Positions 50,645-60,516 of a stretch of 64,000 nucleotides of DNA are shown piece by piece (the stretch's first letter is position 1; the number at the start of each line of letters is the position of its first letter). The DNA is from an uncultured Christensenellaceae bacterium (GTDB taxonomy: Bacteria > Bacillota > Clostridia > Christensenellales > Borkfalkiaceae): assembly GCA_910586945.1 (NCBI GenBank), contig CAJULO010000004.1:1-64000 (forward strand), in the 5' to 3' direction. The notes under the pieces were generated by a model that saw nothing but the letters and a program-made list of their open reading frames with translations, did no database searches and was not told the origin of the DNA. The translations under genes were made by a program, and so were the position numbers.

Positions 50645-51871
50645 TTAAAATAACCATTCTTCATATGATTTTCGATTCAATTTTTGTAATAAATTATTCA
50701 TTCTATCTTTATTTGATAAAATACCATATACTGCAATAAATGGTTTAAATTTGTGTTGTAAATCCTTCAATTCCTTATACGAAAGTGTAGTTGTTAAACT
50801 GCCAAATAACTCTTTCACAACTTCAGTATCAACATTTAATTCACTCTCTAAATTCGGCTCAAATACTATTTTTTGATTACTTGGAATCAATGATTCAATA
50901 TATTTATTTATCTGTTGTGTCGCCCCATTTATTTGATTATTTTTTACATCGCTATCAAATATGCAATAAATTTTTTTGCCTAAATACTGATAAAAATTAA
51001 TTAAAAATGGCATATTAAATTTTCCATTCGAAAATATAAAGCAATTACTTGCCATTTCTAGTTGATGTATAGAATGTACAATATATTTTTCTGTTAGACC
51101 TTCCGCTAAAGTGATTTCATTATAAAATAATGACCGATAAAAATCTTGTGAATGCACAAAAGTATCTATATATAATTTATAAAATTTAGCAGGTTTTTTA
51201 ATATATATTGTTACCCATTTTGGAGGTCTACTTAAATATTGATAACATTCTAACATTGTTTTTTGTTGTATCTGCAAAATAGCTTCTTCTGTAATTTGTA
51301 AATACCCTTCAAATAGCTTTTTTTTAAGAAATATATTCCCTATTTTAGGACGCAAATTCTCTAAAAGTCGTGGACTATGCGTAACAATAAATACTTTCTT
51401 ATTGCATGCCAACAAATTTTTAATAATATTATTGATATTTTTAATATTATAATCATCTAAACAATTTTCTGGTTCATCAAAATAAAAAGTAGTTACCTCT
51501 GCCAAATTATAGGAGAGTATTTCGTCAATAATTGTTAGTAGTTTTTTTGCTCCTAAAGACAAAAATTTAATATTTAATTTTTCTTTAATTTTTTTACAAC
51601 AAATAATAACATCTCTATATTGACTATCAATAGGGATTTTTTCATCTTGCAAGCTATCTTGCAAGATATAATGTGTATTATCTGCACTAATTTGATAACT
51701 TTTTAATCCATCATTCACTCTACAATAACCATCTTCATCTAATAGAATTGCATGTGTATCTTGTAAAAACAATTTATTTAAATCGTAGGATTTTCCTGTA
51801 CTATTTGCACCAACAAATATATTTAGCAAATTATTTTGTTTCGCAATTTCTTCACATTGTAATAATTCCAT
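50645..51871 (-). CDS. OLD-type ATPase with TOPRIM nuclease domain
   Basis: A 408-aa protein with an N-terminal ABC/AAA-type ATPase: Walker A GANSTGKS (residues 21-28), a signature-like FLSLGAKKLL (about 104-113), Walker B TFYFDEPEN (about 145-153) and an H-loop THSPRLL (about 180). The C-terminal half has TOPRIM hallmarks: LAEGLTEKYIV (about 251-261) and CIFDSD (about 295-300), with a later acidic patch. This is the OLD family, whose members include GajA of Gabija. It is shorter than GajA, and no UvrD helicase is adjacent. AAAGGAG lies 8 nt before ATG 51871, which overlaps the upstream gene by 20 nt. DNA cleavage or anti-phage activity is inferred. Confidence 0.85.
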   Translation of the reverse strand: MELLQCEEIAKQNNLLNIFVGANSTGKSYDLNKLFLQDTHAILLDEDGYCRVNDGLKSYQISADNTHYILQDSLQDEKIPIDSQYRDVIICCKKIKEKLNIKFLSLGAKKLLTIIDEILSYNLAEVTTFYFDEPENCLDDYNIKNINNIIKNLLACNKKVFIVTHSPRLLENLRPKIGNIFLKKKLFEGYLQITEEAILQIQQKTMLECYQYLSRPPKWVTIYIKKPAKFYKLYIDTFVHSQDFYRSLFYNEITLAEGLTEKYIVHSIHQLEMASNCFIFSNGKFNMPFLINFYQYLGKKIYCIFDSDVKNNQINGATQQINKYIESLIPSNQKIVFEPNLESELNVDTEVVKELFGSLTTTLSYKELKDLQHKFKPFIAVYGILSNKDRMNNLLQKLNRKSYEEWLF

Positions 51872-53168
51872 CCTCTATTCTCCTTTGAATTGTATAACAA
51901 AAACCATTATAATATTGAAGTAAATCTAAATTTTTATCTATTTTATTCTGTAAAATATTATAAAATATAGTATATTGCTCTTCTTTGAGTTTTAAATTTT
52001 TTAAACTAATATGAAACAATTTTAAAAGTTTTTGCATGAATATTTGTAAATCTTTTATATTTTGTGGTGGAAAAAAACTAAGTTTAGCTGATAACACTTG
52101 TTCTGCATAATTGCATAATAAATATTCTGCTAAATTTTGATATTCTGCCATATATTGATTATAATTTACTCTACCTTCAATTTGCCACATATACATTGCC
52201 TGTGATATAAAATTTTTAGGACAAACTTTTTGATTGTATTGTATAAATACCCTTTGGTCTAATTCATTTAACTTTAAAAATTCACTCTTCCAAAAAGATA
52301 CGCATTCTTCTAATATATCTACTAAAATACTTTGTTTCGTTTTTTTGTTAACCAAATACATCCCATAATTGTAAAAATTTTCTTTTAAAAATGGTAGAAT
52401 TTCTAAAGAAAAAAATAAAATGCCCATATCCGCTTTACTTTGCAATGGATAAATACACAATGGTGTAAAATTTTTTTCTAACAAATTATAGACAAACAAT
52501 TGATTCTCTTCTGTTTTTATCTGGTCTTGTAACATACTTTTTTCTATTGTACAACTACTATAAAGTTGTATATTATCTTTCACTCTTTCTACTCTACAAT
52601 TATCATATTCTTTTATAACTAACTTTAATTTACTACTACATATATAATAATCTAAACTTATAGCATACTTATTGTGAAAAATATTCTGAAGAATATCTTC
52701 TACAAATGGTCTATAGATAAATATAGAATTCCCTTGCAGAGCAGAATGCAATAATGGCATTTTACTATTTTTATAAAATTCTATTAAAATATTATTTTCT
52801 ACATCATTTGTCATGCGAACGGTATTTACTGTTGTTAGATGACGATTGACTGCATAAATTTTTTTACCTTTGAAATTCACCTTAGTTAAAAGATTATGAC
52901 AAGTTACATCTTCAATATTTTGCATCTGCATAGGCACAGATTCCTCTAAATATCCCTTTTGCCAATACCTATTACCTACTATGTCTTGTGGTATCAATGA
53001 TATTTTAAAGTATATATGTAATGGATTTTTTAACACACTATTTACTTTGTATTCAAATATTGCTGGAAAATAATCGGAATTTGTCTGCTGAAAAAAAATA
53101 TTTTGAATACAATTCGTCAAGTTTTTTAAACTTGTACATTCTTGCAATTCATTTAAATACTTTTGCAT
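51852..53168 (-). CDS. Unrecognised partner protein of the OLD-type ATPase
   Basis: A 438-aa soluble protein with no family I recognise. The N-terminal 200 residues look alpha/beta (LHIYFKISLIPQDIVGNRYW, KKIYAVNRHLTTVNTVRMTND); the C-terminal 150 residues look helical and Leu/Asn/Gln-rich. I see no Walker motif, HNH, PD-(D/E)xK, HEPN Rx4-6H or membrane segment. ATG 53168 has GGGAG 5 nt upstream; a TTG at 53192 is the alternative. The end overlaps the OLD-type gene by 20 nt, so the two are translationally coupled and probably work together, possibly as sensor or effector of a defence module (inference). Confidence 0.7.
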   Translation of the reverse strand: MQKYLNELQECTSLKNLTNCIQNIFFQQTNSDYFPAIFEYKVNSVLKNPLHIYFKISLIPQDIVGNRYWQKGYLEESVPMQMQNIEDVTCHNLLTKVNFKGKKIYAVNRHLTTVNTVRMTNDVENNILIEFYKNSKMPLLHSALQGNSIFIYRPFVEDILQNIFHNKYAISLDYYICSSKLKLVIKEYDNCRVERVKDNIQLYSSCTIEKSMLQDQIKTEENQLFVYNLLEKNFTPLCIYPLQSKADMGILFFSLEILPFLKENFYNYGMYLVNKKTKQSILVDILEECVSFWKSEFLKLNELDQRVFIQYNQKVCPKNFISQAMYMWQIEGRVNYNQYMAEYQNLAEYLLCNYAEQVLSAKLSFFPPQNIKDLQIFMQKLLKLFHISLKNLKLKEEQYTIFYNILQNKIDKNLDLLQYYNGFCYTIQRRIEDGIITM

Positions 53169-53213
53169 GTCTACTCCCACATAATGTATCAATTGTCTTA
53201 TACCTATATAAAT

Positions 53214-53250
53214 ATAAAAGAAGAATTAGATACTCTAATTCTTCTTTTAT
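53214..53250 (-). terminator. Terminator of rny
   Basis: Seventeen-bp perfect stem ATAAAAGAAGAATTAGA with its complement around a 3-nt loop, 28 nt after the rny stop. It separates rny from the OLD-type operon. Confidence 0.8.
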
Positions 53251-53277
53251 ATTATGCAAGATGTTATAAAATTGTTT

Positions 53278-54975
53278 TTATTTTGCGTATTCAGTTCCTC
53301 TAAATTCACGGATAACATTGACTTTAATTTGTCCTGGATATACCATTTCTGCCTCAATTTTTTTTGCTATATCCTTTGCTAAAAATAAAGTTTGTGCATC
53401 ATCTATTTGATTTGGCTTTGTAATAACACGCACTTCTCTTCCTGCTTGTATAGCATAACATTTTTCAACTCCTTTAAAGGATGAAGCTATACTTTCAAGT
53501 TGCTCTAAGCGTTTTAAGTAATTGGTTGTACTTTCTCTTCTAGCTCCCGGTCTTGCACCAGAAATCGTATCCGCTGCCATTACTAATACAGCTTCTGGCG
53601 TTTTAGGATCTTCATCTCCATGATGTGCCATAATACAGTTTATAACTTTTGCACTTTCTTTATATCGTTTTGCAAGCTCTACACCAAGTTGTACATGTGT
53701 ACCTTCCTGTTCTTGGTCAAGTGCCTTACCTATATCGTGCAATAAAGCTCCGCGTTTTGCTAAATTGATGTCAAGACCAAGTTCCGCTGCCATTGTTCCT
53801 GCTAAATGTGCACATTCTATAGAATGCTTATAAATATTTTGTCCATAACTCGTTCTGTATTTTAATTTACCAACTGTCTTTATAATTTCTGGATGCATGT
53901 TATAAATGCCAAGTTCATAAACAGCTGCTTCACCATATTCTTTTATTTGCTTATCAAGCTCTTTTTTCACTTTTTCAACAGTTTCTTCAATACGAGCTGG
54001 ATGTATTCTCCCATCAGAAACTAATTTTTCAAGAGCAAGTCTTGCAACTTCACGTCGAATAGGGTCAAAACCAGATAAAATTACAACTTCAGGTGTATCA
54101 TCCACAATAAATTCAATACCAGTTGCATTTTCAAGTGCTCGAATATTGCGTCCTTCACGACCAATAATTCTTGCTTTCATATCATCATTTGGCAATGCTA
54201 CTACAGAAACATTCATTTCAGTGGTATGTTCACTTGCACATCGCTGTATCGCAAGAGAAATAATATTTTTTGCTTTGTTTTCCGCCTCATCTCTAGCTGT
54301 TTGTTCTATTAAACGAACCTCTTTTAAAACCTCTCTGCGTGTCTCGTCTAAAATGTTTTCTTTTAATAAATTTTTTGCTTCTTCAGTAGTCAATTGTGCT
54401 ATCTTTTCAAGTTCTTGTTGTATAAGTAGATGTTGATTTGCAATCTTTTCTTTTTCTTCTTCTAGTCGTTTTTCTTTTTCTACAAGATTTTGTGTAAACT
54501 TCTGTTGTTCTTCTAATTTTTTAGATAAGTCATCCTCTTTTTTTAAGAGTTTATCTTCATTTTTTAATAGTTGTTCCTCTTTAATGAGCAAGTTATCTTC
54601 ACGCTGCTGTAGTCTATCTTCATTTTTTTTCCATTCTTGCTCTTTTTCAGATATCTTGCGTTTATACTCGTTGTGAAGTTTTAATTCCTGTTCCTTAATT
54701 TCTAGCAATGCCTCTTTTTGTAATGTTTTACATTTTTCGTCTGTTTCCTCTCTTAAAGCTTTACACTGTGCATTAGCTTCTGCTAATTGTAATTGGATTT
54801 TTTTATCAATATTTTTTTGATGTCTTCTCTTTAAAAAAAATATTAGAAATACCATACAAGCTACCGCCAACACAAATAATGCTAGCAATGAAAGTACCAA
54901 AGCTAGTGTAGGGACAACAGAAGCGGAATTTATTGCATGAACTATTAGAAACAGGGAGTTTGTATGATTTAGCAT
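53278..54975 (-). CDS. rny: Ribonuclease Y
   Basis: A 565-aa membrane-anchored endoribonuclease that starts mRNA decay in Firmicutes. It has an N-terminal membrane segment (about residues 20-47), a long coiled coil (about 50-215), a KH domain with IIGREGRNIRALE (about 270-282), and an HD domain with HSIECAHLAG and LLHDIGKALD (about 385-425). The length is about 45 residues above usual because of a longer coiled coil. ATG 54975 has GGGGAG 5 nt upstream. Confidence 0.96.
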   Translation of the reverse strand: MLNHTNSLFLIVHAINSASVVPTLALVLSLLALFVLAVACMVFLIFFLKRRHQKNIDKKIQLQLAEANAQCKALREETDEKCKTLQKEALLEIKEQELKLHNEYKRKISEKEQEWKKNEDRLQQREDNLLIKEEQLLKNEDKLLKKEDDLSKKLEEQQKFTQNLVEKEKRLEEEKEKIANQHLLIQQELEKIAQLTTEEAKNLLKENILDETRREVLKEVRLIEQTARDEAENKAKNIISLAIQRCASEHTTEMNVSVVALPNDDMKARIIGREGRNIRALENATGIEFIVDDTPEVVILSGFDPIRREVARLALEKLVSDGRIHPARIEETVEKVKKELDKQIKEYGEAAVYELGIYNMHPEIIKTVGKLKYRTSYGQNIYKHSIECAHLAGTMAAELGLDINLAKRGALLHDIGKALDQEQEGTHVQLGVELAKRYKESAKVINCIMAHHGDEDPKTPEAVLVMAADTISGARPGARRESTTNYLKRLEQLESIASSFKGVEKCYAIQAGREVRVITKPNQIDDAQTLFLAKDIAKKIEAEMVYPGQIKVNVIREFRGTEYAK

Positions 54976-55080
54976 ATTTTCTCCCCTTTTTCATAAATAA
55001 AATATATTAAATTGAATCAAAATTTAATCAAAATTAGTATAACATAAACAGTAAATATAGTCAAATATTTTTGCTAATTA

Positions 55081-55130
55081 TTTAAAAAAAGAAAAAGGCA
55101 CAGTTTTAAGTGCCTTTTTCTTTTTTTAAA
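55081..55130 (-). terminator. Terminator of nadE
   Basis: Long stem (TTTA7GA5GGCAC with its complement) and a loop of about 8 nt. It overlaps the last codons and the stop of nadE and has T-rich arms on both strands. Confidence 0.85.
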
Positions 55131-57036
55131 GTGATTCAAGCGCATCTAACCAAATTTTTACAGTTGCATCAGAGGGCATACGCCAATCCCCTCTAGGAGA
55201 GAGTGCCACTGACCCAATTTTGACACAATCAGGCATACAACTCCTTTTAAATTGATTATTAAAAAATCGTTTATAAAAATTTTTTAACCAAAAAATAAGT
55301 TCTTCTCTACTATATTCCCCATGAAATGCATGTTCTGCCAAATATAAAATTTTTTGTGGAGTAAATGCAAATCGAATAAAGTAATATAGGAAAAAATCAT
55401 TTAACAGATAGCTACCAACAATACTTTCTGTCTTTTGTACAATATTATCTTCATTTGGTGGCAACAGCTCAGGACTTATTTCAGTATTTAAAATAGCATA
55501 TAAAACATCGGCAATCTCTTTAGGAAACTCTGTTGCCATACTTTCAATCAAATATTTTACCAATGTTTTTGGTATTGAACTATTGATAGAGTACATTGAC
55601 ATATGGTCACCATTATATGTTGCAAAACCAAGTGCAAGTTCACTTAAATCTCCTGTGCCTATTACAATGCCTCCTTGTGCGTTAGCAATATTCATAAGGC
55701 ATAATGTTCGAATTCTCGCTTGTGTATTTTCATAGACAACATCATAAGTATTTGCATCCTTTCCGATATCTTTAAAATGCTGTAGCGTTATTCCTTTAAT
55801 ATCAATTTCTTGCATATTCACATTGAAAAGTTGCATCAATTTTTGTGCATTTTGCTTTGTCTTTGAAGTTGTTCCAAATGCTGGCATAGTAATTGCAGTA
55901 ATATCATGAAGTGGCTTTTGCATAAGTTGAAAAGCTTTTATCGTAACAAGCAATGCTAAAGTACTATCTAACCCTCCAGAAATACCTATAACTGCAGTTT
56001 TTGCTCCAATATGCTCCATCCTCTTTTTCAATGCATATGCCTGCATTCGTATAATTTGTTGTTGTCGTTTTGTTCTTTCAATTTTATCTTCTAATAAAAA
56101 TGGTGTTTTGGATATAGTTTGTGTTATATCTGCTCTGCCCCTTTCAGCGGAAAAAGTTATTTTGCAATATCCATAAGCGGAAGAATTTTGATTACAATAA
56201 ACAAGACGCTGTCTCTCATGTGTTATTTTTTGTAAATCAATTTCAGTAATTAAGAGACCATCTTCAAATAAGTTACTTTCTTTAAGAAGTCTTCCATTTT
56301 CTACAATCATACTATGTCCAGCGTAAATTAAATCAGTTGTAGATTCACCATTGCCAGCATTTGCATATAAATATGCTGCTATTGTTTTTGCTGCATGTGC
56401 ACATATCAAAAGTCGTCTATATTCGGTTTTACCAATAATTTCGTTACTAGCGGAAAGATTGACAAGTATAGTTGCTCCTACATTTGCGTGATTTGTTGAA
56501 GGTGCCATAGGTACCCATAAATCTTCACATATCTCTGCCGCAACGACAATATCTTTTCTTGTCTTTTCTTGTAATAAAATTTTATTGCCAAAAAGTATAG
56601 TTTGCCCACCCACTTCAATATACTTATTTTCGCCTTGATAGCCTGTAAAATGACGCTTTTCATAAAACTCTGTATAATTCGGTAAATGCATTTTAGGTAT
56701 AATTGCTAAAATTTTTCCCTTATTTATCGCTACTGCACAATTATATAAGTTACCATCAACACGCAAAGGTAAACCCACAAATAACAACATATCAAGCTGT
56801 ACAGTATGATTTTGAATTTCTTTTAATGCATGAAGAGCAGCATTTAAAAGTTCTTCTTGTAAAAATAAGTCACTACAAGTATATGCTGTAATAGATAATT
56901 CTGGAAAAACTAAAAGCTCTACACCAGCTTGATTTGCACTATCAATTTGCTGTAAAATTTGTGCACAATTGTATTGTACATCTGCTACTTTTACTTTAGG
57001 TGTTGCTGTTGCAACCTTATAAAAATCAAATTGCAA
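55126..57036 (-). CDS. nadE: Glutamine-dependent NAD+ synthetase
   Basis: A 636-aa two-domain enzyme that amidates nicotinic acid adenine dinucleotide. The N-terminal nitrilase-type glutaminase (about 1-280) has the Glu/Lys/Cys triad in FPELSITAY, KMHLPNYTEFYE and AEICEDLW. The C-terminal synthetase has the P-loop GISGGLDST (near residue 352) and GTGDLSELALG near 465. Translation appears to start at TTG (57036), with AGAGGA 6 nt upstream inside the end of recA; the gap to recA is 2 nt. It occupies the place where recX often lies. Confidence 0.94.
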   Translation of the reverse strand: MQFDFYKVATATPKVKVADVQYNCAQILQQIDSANQAGVELLVFPELSITAYTCSDLFLQEELLNAALHALKEIQNHTVQLDMLLFVGLPLRVDGNLYNCAVAINKGKILAIIPKMHLPNYTEFYEKRHFTGYQGENKYIEVGGQTILFGNKILLQEKTRKDIVVAAEICEDLWVPMAPSTNHANVGATILVNLSASNEIIGKTEYRRLLICAHAAKTIAAYLYANAGNGESTTDLIYAGHSMIVENGRLLKESNLFEDGLLITEIDLQKITHERQRLVYCNQNSSAYGYCKITFSAERGRADITQTISKTPFLLEDKIERTKRQQQIIRMQAYALKKRMEHIGAKTAVIGISGGLDSTLALLVTIKAFQLMQKPLHDITAITMPAFGTTSKTKQNAQKLMQLFNVNMQEIDIKGITLQHFKDIGKDANTYDVVYENTQARIRTLCLMNIANAQGGIVIGTGDLSELALGFATYNGDHMSMYSINSSIPKTLVKYLIESMATEFPKEIADVLYAILNTEISPELLPPNEDNIVQKTESIVGSYLLNDFFLYYFIRFAFTPQKILYLAEHAFHGEYSREELIFWLKNFYKRFFNNQFKRSCMPDCVKIGSVALSPRGDWRMPSDATVKIWLDALESL

Positions 57037-57038
57037 TT

Positions 57039-58115
57039 TTATTCCTCTCCGCTTTGCTCAGTTGAATCTTCTTCAAATGTTGCTATATTTAAATTTTTAT
57101 AATTATTACGCACTTTTTGTTCAATTTCTTGCATTTTTTCAGGATTGTTTTTTAACCAATCACGCATTTTTTCTCTACCTTGTGCTACTTTTGCTCCATC
57201 ATACGAATACCATGAACCACTTTTTTCAATAACATTACTTGCTACGCCTAGGTCAATTAGACAACCACTCTGTGAAATACCTTCTCCATAAATAATATCA
57301 AATTCAGCTATACGGAATGGAGCAGCTAGCTTATTTTTCACAATTTTTGCTTTTGTTTTGTTTCCTAAAATACCATCACTATCTTTTAATTGGTCTGCCC
57401 TACGCACATCTATACGAACACTTGCATAAAACTTTAGAGCTTTACCTCCTGTTGTCGTTTCTGGACTACCAAACATTACCCCAACTTTTTCTCTCAATTG
57501 ATTGATAAAAACAACACATGTATTTGACTTATTGATAATACCTGTCAATTTACGCAGTGCTTGACTCATAAGTCTTGCTTGCAAACCAACATGTGTATCT
57601 CCCATATCCCCTTCAATTTCCGCCTTTGGAGTAAGGGCAGCTACTGAGTCAATGACAATCAAATCAATTGCTCCACTACGCACTAATGCATCGGCAATAT
57701 CTAGTGCCTGTTCTCCAGTATCTGGTTGTGATACATATAAAGTGTCTAAATTTACACCCAATTTTTTAGCATATACTGGGTCAAGAGCATGTTCTGCATC
57801 AATAAATGCAGCAATACCACCAGCTTTTTGTGTTTCAGCAATGGCATGCAAAGTAACTGTTGTTTTTCCTGAAGATTCCGGTCCATAAATTTCTACAATT
57901 CTACCACGCGGTAGACCACCTATACCTAATGCCACATCTAACGATAGACATCCTGTTGAAATTGTTTCAATTTCAACATGGCTAGCAGCATCGCCTAGTT
58001 TCATAATGGAACCTTTACCATAATTCTTTTCAATTTGTGCCATTATCTGTTCTAAAGCTTTTTGTTTATCATTATTCGTATTTTTATCATTATTCGTATT
58101 TTTAATATTACTCAT
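57039..58115 (-). CDS. recA: Recombinase RecA
   Basis: A 358-aa DNA strand-exchange ATPase and LexA coprotease. Walker A is GPESSGKTT (about residues 74-82), Walker B is LIVIDSVAAL (about 152), and loop 1/2 regions with MGDTHVGLQARLMSQALRK and GSPETTTGGKAL are intact. The N-terminus holds a short duplication (NTNNDK twice) from an 18-bp tandem repeat at about 58061-58097. The ATG overlaps the pncC stop by 4 nt (ATGA). Confidence 0.97.
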   Translation of the reverse strand: MSNIKNTNNDKNTNNDKQKALEQIMAQIEKNYGKGSIMKLGDAASHVEIETISTGCLSLDVALGIGGLPRGRIVEIYGPESSGKTTVTLHAIAETQKAGGIAAFIDAEHALDPVYAKKLGVNLDTLYVSQPDTGEQALDIADALVRSGAIDLIVIDSVAALTPKAEIEGDMGDTHVGLQARLMSQALRKLTGIINKSNTCVVFINQLREKVGVMFGSPETTTGGKALKFYASVRIDVRRADQLKDSDGILGNKTKAKIVKNKLAAPFRIAEFDIIYGEGISQSGCLIDLGVASNVIEKSGSWYSYDGAKVAQGREKMRDWLKNNPEKMQEIEQKVRNNYKNLNIATFEEDSTEQSGEE

Positions 58116-58600
58116 AGTTTTCCCTCCCTTGTTAATAAGTATGTATACAAGATATGAAGTGCGGCATCAACACCATCTTGTATAATTTTTTCTCTATTTC
58201 CTTCAAATAAAAATTCTTGCACTATAATATCAGTTTGATTGCCACAAGCTATAAATGCTTTCCCTATTGGTGTACTAAAACTATCTGTAGCACTACCTGC
58301 TATGCCTGTAGTCGCAACTGCAATATCCGCTTTTTTAAGCTGCAAAATTCCCTTAACCATATCTTTTGCAACCATTGCATTGACTGCCCCATGTTGTTTC
58401 AGTAAATTTTTATCTATACATAATCTCTCTGCCTTAGATGCACTATGATAACACACTATCCCTTCATAAAAGGCAGAACTTGCACCATCTACTAAGACAA
58501 TAGCGTTTGCAACACCGCCACCAGTAAAAGATTCTGCTACAGATAACATCAATCCTTGTTTTTTTAAAAGTTCTATAATATCTTTCGCTAAATTATGCAT
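58112..58600 (-). CDS. pncC: CinA C-terminal family nicotinamide-nucleotide amidohydrolase
   Basis: A 162-aa single-domain CinA protein that deamidates NMN in the NAD recycling route, or is related to it. The conserved VAESFTGGGVANAIV segment (about residues 20-34), the CYHSASKAE motif and ATTGIAGS (about 100) are present. The N-terminal MoeA-like domain of long CinA proteins is absent. ATG 58600 overlaps the pgsA stop (ATGCATAA), so translation is coupled. It precedes recA, the common order. Confidence 0.9.
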   Translation of the reverse strand: MHNLAKDIIELLKKQGLMLSVAESFTGGGVANAIVLVDGASSAFYEGIVCYHSASKAERLCIDKNLLKQHGAVNAMVAKDMVKGILQLKKADIAVATTGIAGSATDSFSTPIGKAFIACGNQTDIIVQEFLFEGNREKIIQDGVDAALHILYTYLLTREGKL

Positions 58601-59189
58601 CTTTAAATACTTCTTTATTTTTAATAATATAATGTAACCCACTCATAACTGTCAATACTGTAGCTATTGCTAAAGTTATTAAACCTATTCCACTAAAAAT
58701 TTGACAAGCGAACTGAACACCAAAAAAGTCTCCACTTAGCAATAAAAATAGTACAGAGATTATTTGAAAGACTGTCTTTATTTTACCAATTTTATCCGCT
58801 GGTAATACTATATTTGCACTTGCCGCTACCATTCTAAATCCACTTACTATAAGCTCTCTTGCCATGATGAAAGCAATTGCAATTCCACTGAAAATGACTA
58901 CAAGATTATCTACCCAAAGAACTTTTAATATATCTGGTTTGGTTAAAATAAGAATATATGCTGTACTAATAAGTACTTTATCAGCAATTGGATCTAAAAA
59001 CTTTCCTAAATTTGTAACCAAATTATATTTACGGGCAATATATCCATCTAGAAAATCAGTAAATGCAATCAATATAAAAAATAGTGTTGCTATAAATATG
59101 TGATTTGGTAATACATCTAAATAAAACAGCAATACAAAAATAGGTATGAAACATATGCGTGCTATTGTTATTTTATTCGGTAAATTCAT
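58593..59189 (-). CDS. pgsA: CDP-diacylglycerol-glycerol-3-phosphate 3-phosphatidyltransferase
   Basis: A 198-aa membrane enzyme that makes phosphatidylglycerol phosphate. It has about five membrane segments and the CDP-alcohol phosphotransferase motif D-G-x2-A-R-x8-G-x3-D-x3-D as DGYIARKY...GKFLDPIADK (about residues 46-69). ATG 59189 was chosen because GGAG lies 6-7 nt upstream and the protein then starts MNLPNKITIAR, as in the family. It overlaps the end of rimO by 17 nt. Confidence 0.94.
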   Translation of the reverse strand: MNLPNKITIARICFIPIFVLLFYLDVLPNHIFIATLFFILIAFTDFLDGYIARKYNLVTNLGKFLDPIADKVLISTAYILILTKPDILKVLWVDNLVVIFSGIAIAFIMARELIVSGFRMVAASANIVLPADKIGKIKTVFQIISVLFLLLSGDFFGVQFACQIFSGIGLITLAIATVLTVMSGLHYIIKNKEVFKDA

Positions 59190-60501
59190 GGCATTCTCCA
59201 TATAAATCATATTCGTCCGCTTCTGTAATATACACTTTATACTTTTTGCCCTGCATTGCTTGCTTTGCTGTAAAATATACTTTTCCATCCACTTCAGGTG
59301 CTTGAAAATATGCTCTTCCAACAAATTGATTTTTTTCAAAATCTATACCATCACATAAGACTTCTATCTCTTTTCCTATAAAACTTACACAAAAATTCTT
59401 GCTAATCTCGCGTTGTGTGGCATAAAGTGCTTTTACTCTCTTTTCTTTTACAGCTTTTGAAAGCTGTCCCTTGATATGATATGCAGCAGTCTCTTCCTCT
59501 CTAGAATAGGGGAAAAATCCACAGTTAGTAAGCTTATTCTCTTTCAAAAAGGCTTGCATTGCTCTATGCTCTTCCTCTGTTTCTGATGGAAATCCAGCTA
59601 TAAATGTTGAACGAATCGCTATATTAGGTATTTTTTCACGCATTTTGTTTAATAGTTCTTGATATCTCTCTTTACTACCATCTCTGAGCATCAACTTTAA
59701 AATTCTGTTTTCACTGTGTTGTAATGGAATATCTAAATATTTAATGATTTTATCATTATTTGCAATTTCATCAAGTAATTCATCTGTTATCATATCTGGA
59801 TAACAATAAAATAAACGAATTTTTGCAATATTTTCAAGCTGCGACAACTTTTGAATTAATGTTACAAATTTATTTTCTCCGTAAATATCTTCACCATAAC
59901 GAGTGGTATCTTGCGCAACCAAAATCAACTCTTGTATGTCCCCTAAATTTTTTGCTTCATTTACAAGCTTTTCTATCGGTACAGATTTATACTTTCCACG
60001 AATTTTAGGAATTAAGCAAAAGGTACATTTATTGTTACAGCCTTCCGCTATTTTTAAATAGGCAAAATGTTGTGGCGTAGTCAATAGACGCTCTACCTCT
60101 TCCTTTCCGCCCTGTCCAACAAAATTGACTCTGCGTTGCTCTTTATAGGAAAGTTCTAACCCTTCAATTAATTTATCTGCATCATTACATCCAATAAAAA
60201 CATCGCCTTCTTCTAAAGATGGAAAGACTTCTTGTACATATTTTTGTGGCAAACAACCACTTACAACAATTTTTTCTAGTTTACCACCACGATAACTATC
60301 ACAATCTAAAATAGTATCAATCGCTTCTTGTCGTGCTATATCCAAAAAAGCACAAGTATTTACAATTAAAATTTCAGCATCAGAAATATCTTCTGTAATG
60401 GTAAATCCTTTTGCTTTAACTACTCCTAAAAGTTTTTCTGCATCCACTCTATTCTTATCACAACCTAAGGATATCATTCCAAATTTTTTATCTTTTAGCA
60501 T
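59173..60501 (-). CDS. rimO: Ribosomal protein S12 methylthiotransferase
   Basis: A 442-aa radical-SAM enzyme that methylthiolates Asp of ribosomal protein S12. It has an N-terminal UPF0004 domain starting ISLGCDKNRVDAE (about residues 11-23), which carries the auxiliary cluster cysteines, the radical SAM CNNKCTFC motif (about 154-161) and a C-terminal TRAM domain. The length is normal. RimO and MiaB are similar; the CDKNRVD start favours RimO. It lies between ftsK and pgsA. Confidence 0.95.
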   Translation of the reverse strand: MLKDKKFGMISLGCDKNRVDAEKLLGVVKAKGFTITEDISDAEILIVNTCAFLDIARQEAIDTILDCDSYRGGKLEKIVVSGCLPQKYVQEVFPSLEEGDVFIGCNDADKLIEGLELSYKEQRRVNFVGQGGKEEVERLLTTPQHFAYLKIAEGCNNKCTFCLIPKIRGKYKSVPIEKLVNEAKNLGDIQELILVAQDTTRYGEDIYGENKFVTLIQKLSQLENIAKIRLFYCYPDMITDELLDEIANNDKIIKYLDIPLQHSENRILKLMLRDGSKERYQELLNKMREKIPNIAIRSTFIAGFPSETEEEHRAMQAFLKENKLTNCGFFPYSREEETAAYHIKGQLSKAVKEKRVKALYATQREISKNFCVSFIGKEIEVLCDGIDFEKNQFVGRAYFQAPEVDGKVYFTAKQAMQGKKYKVYITEADEYDLYGECHEFTE

Positions 60502-60516
60502 CTTTTTCCCTATCTT

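Noticed and set aside
50645..53168. Gabija or PARIS system
   Set aside because: There is an OLD-type protein, but no UvrD-like GajB, and the partner shows neither the AriA ATPase motifs nor a helicase; so it does not fit either as I know them.
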